From assembly GCA_001510575.1 (NCBI GenBank), contig LNGK01000007.1:744001-808000 (forward strand): 64,000 nt of DNA, given 5' to 3'. This document shows positions 12,497-20,974 of the stretch, one piece after another (the stretch's first letter is position 1; each line of letters opens with the position of its first letter). The translations under genes and the position numbers were made by a program. This stretch comes from Knoxdaviesia capensis (Eukaryota; Ascomycota; Sordariomycetes; Microascales; Gondwanamycetaceae). Under the pieces are notes generated by a model that saw nothing but the letters and a program-made list of their open reading frames with translations, was not told the DNA's origin and did no database searches.

Positions 12497-15293
12497 ATGT
12501 GTGGTCGGAGGAGCCGCTACACAAGAGACGAAGCAGAGGAGTGGAATGAAGCTTTTGATATGCCCCCCCCCCCCCCCCCCCTCCAAACCCTGATGTTTGG
12601 ATTTTTTCCTCTTTCTGTTTGTCTTGATATTACTGGATTTTCTTTTTTTTATGTTTGGAATTCTCTTGCCTAAAAGGGCGATTTGATGATCATGACTTTT
12701 TTTTCTTTTCTCCTCCATCCGCTCTCCTCCCTCCATCCCCGTCTACTTCAACATTTTCTCTCTCTTCGCTTTCCGGATGTACATTTTTTTAACGCAAGAT
12801 CTTTACGAGGAACAAGGGGAAAGGGTCTTTGCTTTTTGCTGGTTATTTTTTTCTGCTCTTTTCTGCTTTATCTGGGGGTTTCTTCCATCGAGTCAAAGTC
12901 CTTCTCGATCATCCAACCGCTTGGATCCCCCACGAAGAAACCTTGGAGTCTTAGATGTGGTAATGGTCTTATTCTATATTAACTTGTATACCGGGGACGG
13001 GGTTTGCAACGTCAACCAAAAATGGGGGGCTGTACAATTTTCCTACGGTATTGATAATGGGTTTTTTTTTTCTTCAAGAGAGATAGTTGAAACGAGATAT
13101 GTTTGTCCTACATGATGATGCACGAAATGCCTGGTGCCCTGAGCTCTACGTCTTGACAGCAGCAACACCGTCACGCAACTATCGTCAATGCGAGACGCAT
13201 GCTTTCCAGAACCGGCACCAACCCTTAGGGCTACTCGTATCAATCTTCTTGTTTCTTCCTTTTAGAAGAGTCAGTTCTGTTTGGCTACAGGAAATGTTTT
13301 CCGCGGGCGCGTGGGCTCGTCAAGTGCCGTGAGTGACCGTGCAGCGCAGGGCCCCAACCAGTCTTTCAGTCCACGTATGGTTATTTCTGGCCAATAACGA
13401 AAAAACGAACAGAACAACGCCAGCACAAGCTTATATATATCAACCCCCCTCTTGACAAGACACACGCTACGTAATGCACATGCTGTGTTGTTGTGCGACT
13501 ATACCAGGGTGTGGGGAGTGACACTATAGCCAATACAGATAGAGAGAGCAGAGGGAACGCGCCCCCAGTCCCGGATATGCCGGATAGGAGGGCCCAGACC
13601 CAGCGTAGAATGCCGTGTTTCTTTGCAATTTCAAAGGTGCGCTTCACGGTTCTCATTCCGGATGGGGAGAAAGCTGCCGGCCATCCATGCATGGAGCTCT
13701 CGAAGAACTCAAGAAGACGGGCAAGAGGATGGTGTAGAGGAAGGGGAGGAGGAAGGGGCAACATTCAACGACCACACTCTCTCGCTTCCCCCGGTCATGG
13801 CCCGGCGTCGTCGGCCATCGTTCTTGTGTCCCGGGAGACATAGTCCACCTATATCACCACGGCGGGAGAGAACCCGCCAGATGCAACAGCAGCAAAACGC
13901 ACACGCAAAAAGCAACGGCCACTTGTTTCCTATATATGTGTGTAAAGACACCCGATGGAGGGTGTGTGGCCGTACCGGTAACAAGGCCCCAGAACAAGGG
14001 TCGACCGGCCGTGGCGCGTCGCAATGCCGGCTTTGCTGCCGATGTGGGAAGAAAGGTCGGGACACACCCACACACACGTCCGCGTCACCTGTACCCACCG
14101 TGCAAAAGCGTATCAGTGTGTCCGGCAGGCAACACGCCGCCGCCTGCAGAACGCCCGCTTGGTGAGATCGCCAGACGCCTCCAGCTTCAAGCCGCCCGCC
14201 GCCAGCCGATACACTCGTTTGCATCGCCAACAAAGCAAGCACGGCCTCTGGCACATTCACAGTATCCAGAACACCTCAACCCGCTATGACACCCAATCTA
14301 CTCCAGGCACCCACCGGCGTGCATGGGCTCTCTCGCATCTTTCGTTTACAACCCGGCACCTTGGTCAAGCTCCGGCTGTCCCGGGGAGACGGTCTTTTAT
14401 AGTGGGGCTTCCGGGTTTGTTTTTTAATTCTATTTTATTCTTTATTATAGAGTAGGGGCTTACCGCAAAAAGTTGCCTGCCTGGCCGCCGCCGCAGTAAG
14501 CAACGTCCGGCCACGGCCGTGAATCGCCGGGTGTGTCTGGCTCCGGTTTGCCCCACCTCTTCTTCCTCTTTTTTTTTTCCTTCTTGTCCACTTCTTCCTC
14601 GCCCTGACTCTTCACCTCTGCCATTCCGTGATTCCTCACTAGTCCTGCAGGCTTAAGACCCCCCAAACCCGCTAATAAACCCTCAAAGTGGGCTGGCTTT
14701 GCGATCTCGTCATCCCTGCCCGGCCTAATGGAATCAATCCCGTTTCGGCAGCCCGCAGGCGCCGCCACACACACACACGGACGACATATAAAAAACCCGA
14801 GGCAAGCAAACATAGAGGGGTTATAACCCCCCAGATCGGTTTTTTTTTCTCTTTCAATATGCCTCCTTTGACCATCGCCTATCATTAGAGGGTCCCGGGA
14901 AAGTGGAGGCCCCGGTGGGGGGTTCAGGGTTGTTGTTTTCTTTTTCGCTATCGTCAACGCTGTGGAGATGGAGGGTCCGGCTCCGGAAAAGGCCGAGACA
15001 CTAACAGAGAGTCAAAAGGTCATCGGCTGGGGAAGAAAGAGAACCCAAGGGTTTAATAATATGAAGACAGATCCGTTCTAGTAGCTTCAGACCCCGCACT
15101 ATAAAACCCGGACCTCCAGAATCTTCTCCTCTAACCTCCTGAGATATCTTGAAGCTTTTAACCCCCCATACAGCTCAACAGACAAACGTCTTCTCAGGTG
15201 CCCAGAAGTTGTGTTCTCTATTACCCCTCTCGGATTTTCCTATCCAGCTCAGCTTTTCCCCTTCAGTCTTGATCCCCCTCGAAATCGCCAGAT
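12497..15293. other. Intergenic: bHLH 3' region and aldo-keto reductase promoter
   Basis: No supported gene. It includes a 19-base poly-C run just after the bHLH stop (12563-12581), a C/T-rich stretch at 12680-12760, and open frames at 13.4-14.5 kb without a recognisable domain. The final kilobase is the probable promoter of the aldo-keto reductase. Confidence 0.65.
14817..14830. promoter_or_regulatory. Perfect 14-bp palindrome GGGGTTATAACCCC
   Basis: An exact inverted repeat about 465 bp upstream of the aldo-keto reductase start. CCCCT/AGGGG pentamers, the stress-response element type bound by Msn2/4-like zinc fingers, occur within it and again between 15220 and 15285. A stress-response role is inference from these motifs and the gene's family. 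Confidence 0.4.
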
Positions 15294-16274
15294 ATGGAGG
15301 CTACCAAGTAAGTAACTCCTCTCTTCCTGTCGCATCTCAGACGTCAATCTGCTTGGAAATCCCCTAGAACGCCCTCCCAAAGCTAATCCCACCCCCCCAG
15401 GAAGACCTACACCCTCAACACCGGCGACAAGATCCCGGCCATCGGCCTCGGCACGTGGCAGTCCAAGCCCAACGAGGTCAAGGCCGCCGTGATCGCCGCG
15501 CTCCAGGCCGGCTACCGCCACATCGACACCGCCTACGTGTACGGCAACGAGAAGGAGGTCGGCGACGGCATCGCCGAGTCGGGCGTGCCGCGCAGCGAGA
15601 TCTGGCTGACCACGAAGCTGTGGAACACGAAGCACAAGGACGTGGCCGCCGCCATCGACGAGTCGCTCGCCAACCTCGGCGTCGACTACGTCGACCTGTA
15701 CCTGATCCACTGGCCCATCGCCTACGACGCCACCCCGGACCGCACGCCCTACACCGACTGGACGCTGCAGGACACCTGGCGCGGCATGCAGGCCGCCAAG
15801 GCCGCCGGCAAGGCCCGCAACATCGGCGTGTCCAACTTCCAGATCCGCCACCTGACCGCCCTGCTCGCCGACCCCGCCACCACCGTCGTGCCGGCCGTCA
15901 ACCAGATCGAGCTGCACCCGTGCCACCCGTCCCCCAAGCTCGTCGCCTTCTGCGCGGCCCGCGGCATCCACTGCACCGCCTACTCGTGCCTCGGCAGCAC
16001 CAACTCGCCGCTGTACTCCAACGCCACCCTGCTCGCCCTCGCCGCCGCCAAGCGCCGCACCCCGCAGCAGCTGCTGCTCGCCTGGGGCATCCAGAACGGC
16101 TTCAGCGTCATCCCCAAGTCGGTGTCGGCCGCGCGCATCGTCGCCAACTACGACCTCGACGGCTGGGAACTCACCGACCACGAGCTGGCCACCATCTCCG
16201 CCATCCCCGAGCGCTTCAAGGTGTGCGACGACGACTGGCTGCCGGCCCATGTTTTCTTCGGCGATGACGAGTAA
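15294..16274 (+). CDS. Aldo-keto reductase (Gcy1/Ypr1-like, NADPH-dependent)
   Basis: Two exons, 15294-15307 (only 14 nt) and 15401-16274, joined across a 93-nt intron (GTAAGT to CCCAG), give 295 aa, normal for the family. The first exon encodes MEAT plus two bases of a Lys codon. The catalytic tetrad is complete: D46 and Y51 in DTAYVYGNE, K76 in TTKLW, and H107 in LIHWP. The NADPH-binding end is present as GFSVIPKSVSAARI. Family members reduce aldehydes and ketones in the cytosol, including glycerol-forming steps and sugar reduction, so the exact substrate is not readable here. Short CCCCT elements upstream would fit stress induction. Codon use is strongly GC-ended, like the neighbours. Confidence 0.95.
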
Positions 16275-16731
16275 GTGGCTTCTGGCCGGCCCGCCTGGGG
16301 AGCTGGACTGGTTCTTTGCACGAGATAGAGAGGGAAAACGCCGATAGACAGTCATTTCAGTTGCCAATCTGGTTTTGTCCGCTTCGTGGATGTGTTTTCT
16401 AGCACGAGATCAGAAAAGAAGGATTGAACTGCACTGTATCCCAGAAGAAACAAAATAAAATAAAAACCAGTGAAAAAAGAAAATAGATAGAATCGCCTGA
16501 AGTTCGCCAAATTCCAAGAAAGCAAGAACGCGCGTGCTATCGTCGTCGTCGTCGTCGTGTATATATAGCAAAACAGAAAACAAACAAAAAAGAAAAAGAA
16601 AGAAAAAGAGAAGCCGCCACCATGCAGTTAAAGAACGGAACCCCCCCCCCCCCAAAAAAAAAAAAAAAAAAAGAAAAAGAAAAGAAGAAAAAAACAGCTG
16701 TAGTCAGATGTACACACCCCCAGCGCAGCAA
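16275..16731. other. Convergent intergenic stretch with (CGT)6 and C/A homopolymer tracts
   Basis: This is the 3' space between the aldo-keto reductase (+) and the HIT gene (-). It holds a pure CGT trinucleotide repeat at 16541-16558 and a run of about 14 C followed by about 18 A near 16640-16672. No gene is seen. Confidence 0.8.
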
Positions 16732-17313
16732 TCACAGCTTAGCAGCCCCCCGCAGCAGTTCCTCGGCAACGGCCTCACGGATGCGCCGCACCAACACGGC
16801 CGCATCGTCCAAGTCCAGGGGAGCCCGCTCGCCGCGGCCAAACATGGTAAAGTCCTCGCTGACCCGCCCCTGCCGCCGAATCTCCGGCCGCGGGATAACG
16901 TGGAAGTGCACGTGCGGCACCACCTGCGCGGCGGCGGCGCCGTTGTTCTGCATCACGTTCCAGTCGACCACGCCGGTGGCCGCGCACACCGCCCGCGAGA
17001 GCAGCGGCAGCGCCCGCCCCAGGTCCGCCGCCACACACCCGTCCGGCGCGCCGCCAGTGCTGGGGCCGCCCGGCATGTCGCTGAGCTTGGTGTGGTGCGC
17101 CCGCGGACACACCAGCAGGTGGCCGCGCGCCAGCGGCATGATGTCCAGGAACGCCACCACCGACGGCGTCGAGTACACCACGAACGCCGGCGGCGAGACC
17201 GCCGTCGGCGGATGGGTTGGGTCCCACGGCGGGAAGGCTGCCATGATTGCGCAGAACGCGCACGGCGGGGGGTCGGTGCCGGTGCCGGCGCCGGCAGCCG
17301 GGGTAGCACCCAT
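16732..17313 (-). CDS. HIT-family hydrolase (Hint-like), C-terminal AKL
   Basis: A single-exon gene of 193 aa. The histidine triad HVHFHV lies at residues 134-139, with H136 as the expected nucleophile, and the upstream FLDIMPLARGHLLV segment is typical of the fold. CAFC at 18-21 is the usual zinc-binding pair. Hint/Hnt1 proteins hydrolyse adenosine phosphoramidates and related nucleotide conjugates. Two Gly/Ala/Pro-rich insertions (residues 1-17 and 80-95) make it longer than minimal Hint proteins. The last three residues are AKL, a permitted variant of the PTS1 peroxisomal signal, so an organellar location is possible but unproven. The stop is TGA at 16732-16734. The gene is transcribed toward the aldo-keto reductase. 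Confidence 0.93.
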   Translation of the reverse strand: MGATPAAGAGTGTDPPPCAFCAIMAAFPPWDPTHPPTAVSPPAFVVYSTPSVVAFLDIMPLARGHLLVCPRAHHTKLSDMPGGPSTGGAPDGCVAADLGRALPLLSRAVCAATGVVDWNVMQNNGAAAAQVVPHVHFHVIPRPEIRRQGRVSEDFTMFGRGERAPLDLDDAAVLVRRIREAVAEELLRGAAKL

Positions 17314-17577
17314 CGTCGGTGGTTTTTGTCGTCCCGTGCTTCGGTTTCTTGGGTTGGTGATATCAAACGGAAATATGTGCGTTTGAGGGAAACGTGTGGA
17401 CAGCGTCTCCTGTCAGTAAATCCAATAGCCAACGAGAGATGTCTCCCGAAGGGAAAAGATGCGGTGTCGCGTGAACCTCTCGGGTTGGTGCATAAATGGG
17501 AAGCTTGAAAAGGGAAGAGAAAACGCTCTCCTAAACAGAAAAATATCTTGGCCTCTTTTGCATCATGATTTTAGTGC

Positions 17578-17604
17578 AACCCTAGGTAACCCTAGGTAAC
17601 CCTT
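17578..17604. repeat. Telomere-like 10-bp tandem AACCCTAGGT
   Basis: Two perfect AACCCTAGGT units are followed by AACCCTTA. The AACCCTA core equals the fungal telomere repeat and the telobox found in some promoters. It lies about 820 bp upstream of RPC10 and 265 bp upstream of the HIT gene start. On the minus strand it encodes the last residues and stop of the doubtful small ORF at 17592. Confidence 0.8.
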
Positions 17605-17864
17605 ATTTGCCCTTCTCTTCCGCCAGCCCAAGAGAGTGCCCAAACGGCGCTCACAAAGTTCAGAACCGTAACGTACATCGCAAGCCACTGCATCATGGTA
17701 GTGAGCCGCTTGTACTCCAGGTCCGACTCGGCGTCGGTTGTGAGGAACGCGTCGCGGAGGGTACGGTGGCCCAAGAGCGCGGCACGGACTTCGGGGCCGG
17801 ACCTCCTGGAGGCAGAGAGAACGGCGGGAATTCGACTCGCGAAGATTTGCGTCGAGAATAGCAC
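17592..17864 (-). CDS. Possible small membrane protein, partial (5' end unresolved)
   Basis: I do not recognise this protein. The open frame encodes about 90 residues with natural-looking composition: an amphipathic N-terminal part, then ESDLEYKRLTTMM and a hydrophobic segment QWLAMYVTVLNFVSAVWAL near the C-terminus, suggesting one membrane span. The frame has no ATG at its start. It begins at GTG (17864) and is open for about 13 more codons upstream to a stop. A spliced 5' exon is possible: an ATG near 18080 is followed by a donor-like GTGGGT at about 18011, and acceptor-like CAG sites occur near 17890. The stop falls in the telomere-like repeat. It could equally be a chance frame in the HIT-RPC10 divergent intergenic region. 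Confidence 0.3.
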   Translation of the reverse strand: MLFSTQIFASRIPAVLSASRRSGPEVRAALLGHRTLRDAFLTTDAESDLEYKRLTTMMQWLAMYVTVLNFVSAVWALSWAGGREGQIRVT

Positions 17865-18390
17865 GGCAGCGGAGCCAGGGCTGGCTGGCTGCTGGAGTAG
17901 TCAATGCTCCACGAGATGATGTCGGAATGATACTTTGGAGGGTTTGCATTTACTGAGACGTGGACCCCGGGACTGGACTCTGGATGGCCGTGGAACTCAC
18001 CGGGACCCACCTGCGGGCAGCGGAACTGAAGTGGAAAAGCGAATGGAGGTTATGCCCGTCATTTTTTGATCAAGGTCCCCCTCCATCTCAGATACCAGTT
18101 GATGGATGAAAGGGAATTCGGCGTCGCAATTTCTGTGCTGAAGAGGCAGGCCAGAGCTCTAGAACCATCTATTCTGAGCTGACTTACCGCCTATTTTCTG
18201 CCTAGCACAGTTTTGACTGCCCAGCTCACCGCCATTTTCTGCCTGGATTCTGCGACTCAGAAAAAGGAAGGAAGAAAAAAAAGTTGGATTTCATCAGCCT
18301 TGAATCAAACCTTCACCGGAATTCCTTTCTTCCTCCTTCACACCACCTTTCAACGACCGAACCCACACAACCACAAACACACAAATCCCA

Positions 18391-18418
18391 ACACACACAC
18401 ACACACACACACACACAA
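18391..18418. repeat. (CA)14 in the RPC10 leader
   Basis: A pure CA dinucleotide array ends seven bases before the RPC10 start codon, so it is probably transcribed as part of the 5' untranslated region. Confidence 0.92.
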
Positions 18419-18424
18419 CCCACC

Positions 18425-18760
18425 ATGTCATCGCGCGAACAGTACCAGATCCCCACCGCCTCGTCCTCCGCCGCCACTAAGGCTGTCGCTGCGGAGGCCG
18501 GCGCGCCGGGGCGCATGAGCTACATCTGCGGCGACTGCGGAACCAACTCGACCATGCACCAGACCACGCCGTTCCTGCGGTGCAAGGAGTGCGGGTGCCG
18601 CATCCTGTACAAGGAGCGCACGAAGCGGTGAGTCTGTCCTTGGTACCTCGTTTTGCTGCTCCCCCGCTCGGGATGTCGGCTTTGGATCGAGACAGAGTAT
18701 TCTGACAATTGTTCGTCCGCATTCCCCCCCTTTAGCATGGTTCAGTTCGAGGCCAGATAA
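18425..18760 (+). CDS. rpc10: RNA polymerase I/II/III shared subunit ABC10-alpha (Rpc10/Rpb12)
   Basis: Two exons, 18425-18627 and 18736-18760, with a 108-nt intron (GTGAGT to TTTAG), give 75 aa. Rpc10 is a small zinc protein of all three nuclear RNA polymerases. The zinc ribbon is CGDC at 35-38 and CKEC at 53-56. The C-terminus RTKRMVQFEAR is the invariant end of the family and confirms the second exon, which encodes only the last eight residues, one of whose codons is shared across the junction. Residues 1-30 are a Ser/Ala-rich extension, normal in filamentous fungi. The leader contains a (CA)14 repeat. GPN1, involved in RNA polymerase II assembly and import, lies tail-to-tail 406 bp downstream. 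Confidence 0.97.
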
Positions 18761-19166
18761 TGGCCGTGTCTCATCGCTGCGTCGCTGGCTATAACCGATA
18801 ACAAGCACGTCGTCGGTCTTTTTTTTGGCCGGTTGGCAAACGCAACGCACTTCTCATCATGATGTTTGGGGATATTGTGCAAGGGTGGCGCTGATGGGTC
18901 TGCTTTTTCCGGCGCTCTTTTGGTCTTTTGCATGCTTCACGTTTTTTTTTTTCTTTTTTTACGATACAAATACAGGCCATGATCTGTACATAGGAAGACA
19001 AATGCGTGTGTGCTATGTGGTGTAAACCGCCAGTTCTTGAAAAGGTGCTTGTTTTATTTTTCCTGAATAACGCCCATGTCCCAAATCTCAGGTATCGTCC
19101 GTATCGTATCTCATTCCCAATCGGCCTGTGAATCAGGCTCAAAAACACCGCCCCCCTGCCAATAGT
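18761..19166. other. Convergent 3' region between rpc10 and GPN1
   Basis: About 400 bp shared by the 3' ends of two converging genes. It contains T-rich stretches but no gene. Confidence 0.85.
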
Positions 19167-20533
19167 CTACTGGTTCTGCATGTACAGATACTTGGCAAAG
19201 CTGCCCTCCGCCGGGATCGAATCCCTCTCCGACTCCATGGCCGCCTGGTACCGTGCCTGCAGACCGTCCCGGTCGTCCTCGTCATCCGGGATATCATCCT
19301 GGTCGATATCCTCATCGCTCTCCACCGGCGCATCGGGATCCACGCCCTTCTCGGCAATGTTTCCCGCCTGCACCGCCCCGGCCGCGCCGCCCGTGCCCAT
19401 AGCCAGGCCCTTCATCATCTTGTCCAGCTCCTTCTCGCGCGTCTTGCGCCGCACATCCTCGCGCTCGCTGCGCCGCCGATCCAGCTCGGGCTGGTAGTCG
19501 CGCTCAAACTCGTCGGCCTTCTCGCGCACCGCGGCAAAGAAGTCGTCGATGCCCGTGCCGACGTGCGAGCTGACGCCCACCACGCTCAGGTGCGCGTAGA
19601 ACTCCTCCAGCATCAGACTCATCGAGTTGAGCAGGCTGCCCATGTACCCCGACCCGCTCGCCACCGCCGAGTCGCCGCGGAACGAGTCCGTGAGCTCCTC
19701 CTCGTGCAGCGCCGCCTGGAACGCCTCGTAGTCCGTCATCCACTCCTTCGCGAACCCCGCGTCCTTCACGTCCGTCTTGTTGAACACCAGAATCATCGGC
19801 AGCTTCGTCTTGTACAGGATGCTGCAGGCGTACAGCATGTTGCTCATGAACGTGCTGGTCGATGCTGTGCGAGGCGTATCGATGATATAGGCAATCACGG
19901 TGGGAAACGACGAGGCGAGAGATTCGAGCAGAATGGTGCCGCTGGCCGACCACACAAAGACCTCGATTTGGCCGGCTACAACCCAAAGAAAACACACACA
20001 CACACACACAGTTAGTCGCGTAAATCACTGTCTTGCAGCCTCAGACTCGGGTCCAAACTTACGAGTATCAATAATGATGTTCTCGATCGGCTTCCGGTCA
20101 GGCTGGGCTGGGTCCGGAGTGGTGCGCTTCTCAAGCAGGCCGAGCACCTGGTCAATCTTGGTCGCAAACAGGTTTAGCGACGTGATAATGCCTCCGTTGG
20201 GGCCCAGGTTGTACTGCTTCATCACTTCTTGGTAGTCGACGGTGTCGCGGATGTCGATGTTGCTCTCGAACGGCGTCGTGAGCACAGCGGGGTCGAGATT
20301 GATGACGTATGGAGGCTCCTTCTTGCCGTGCAGGTAGGCGTTGATTCTGCGCATAAATGTGGTTTTTCCGGATCCTAAAGGTCTAGTGTCAGTCATCATC
20401 TTCTCGACTTGGATCAGAGTCAGTTTCACGGCCCAAAGCCACCATATCCAGCCTTACCTGCCATTCCAACACACACGATTGCCACAGGCCGGTGGGGAGG
20501 AGTCGAGTCCTCATTGCTGGCTGAGGATGCCAT
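19167..20533 (-). CDS. GPN1: GPN-loop GTPase 1 (Npa3/XAB1)
   Basis: Three exons on the minus strand, 20533-20458, 20374-20063 and 19975-19167, with introns of 83 and 87 nt, give 398 aa. The first junction splits the P-loop: joined, it reads GMAGSGKTT (residues 23-31). The family-defining Gly-Pro-Asn is at 83-85. DTPGQIEVF, which spans the second junction at residues 128-136, and NKTD at 195-198 complete the GTPase motifs. The C-terminal third is charged, with an acidic DEDIDQDDIPDDEDD stretch. Npa3/GPN1 forms a heterodimer with other GPN proteins in the cytoplasm and is needed for RNA polymerase II assembly and nuclear import. The second intron holds a (TG)n microsatellite (19992-20010). The gene is divergent from cwf19 with 441 bp between starts. 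Confidence 0.97.
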
Positions 20534-20974
20534 GATTGCTTGGATATTTGCTGTAGAATTGCGTGTGGTGTGGGAGGAGTCGTGGTTGTAAGGAGGAAAA
20601 TAAAAGACGTGTTTCTGTGAGGAATTAGGAACGGAAAACAAAGTTCAAATAAGAAAGAGAAGAAAGAGAAAGCAAATGTGAATTTATAAGAAAAAAAAAA
20701 AAAAAGAAAGAAGAAAAAAGGTGAGTTAAGCTTCTGATAGTGATAAGTAGTGGGGTAGTTTAGCACCTAGTAGAAAGAAATTAGCACCCTCATGCCCCAA
20801 AGTTCACACCACTGAATCCAGGGCCAAAAGTAACTGCCCAACAAGCTGTTTTTCCACATCACCTGTCAAATCCCAAAGCTAAAATCAAGTCGAACTTTGT
20901 TTTTGCAACTTGCATCATCCCACAAGCTCCACCAGCACCAAAACAAAACAACACACCTCCAAATCTACCCAAAG
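20534..20974. promoter_or_regulatory. Divergent promoter region GPN1/cwf19
   Basis: The 441 bp between two oppositely oriented start codons must hold both promoters. It is A/G-rich near GPN1, meaning C/T-rich on that gene's coding strand (20640-20730). No TATA box or other element is clear enough to name. Confidence 0.6.

Noticed and set aside
10939..12549. Long Arg/Gln/His/Pro-rich frame on + overlapping the bHLH gene
   Set aside because: It is the alternative-frame shadow of the GC-rich bHLH coding sequence.
15249..16367. 372-codon Gly/Val/Asp-rich minus-strand frame opposite the aldo-keto reductase
   Set aside because: Mirror of biased codons in the real gene; no recognisable domain.
19205..19235. 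GGGATCGAATCCC resembling a tRNA B box
   Set aside because: It lies within the coding sequence of GPN1, and no A box or cloverleaf can be formed around it.
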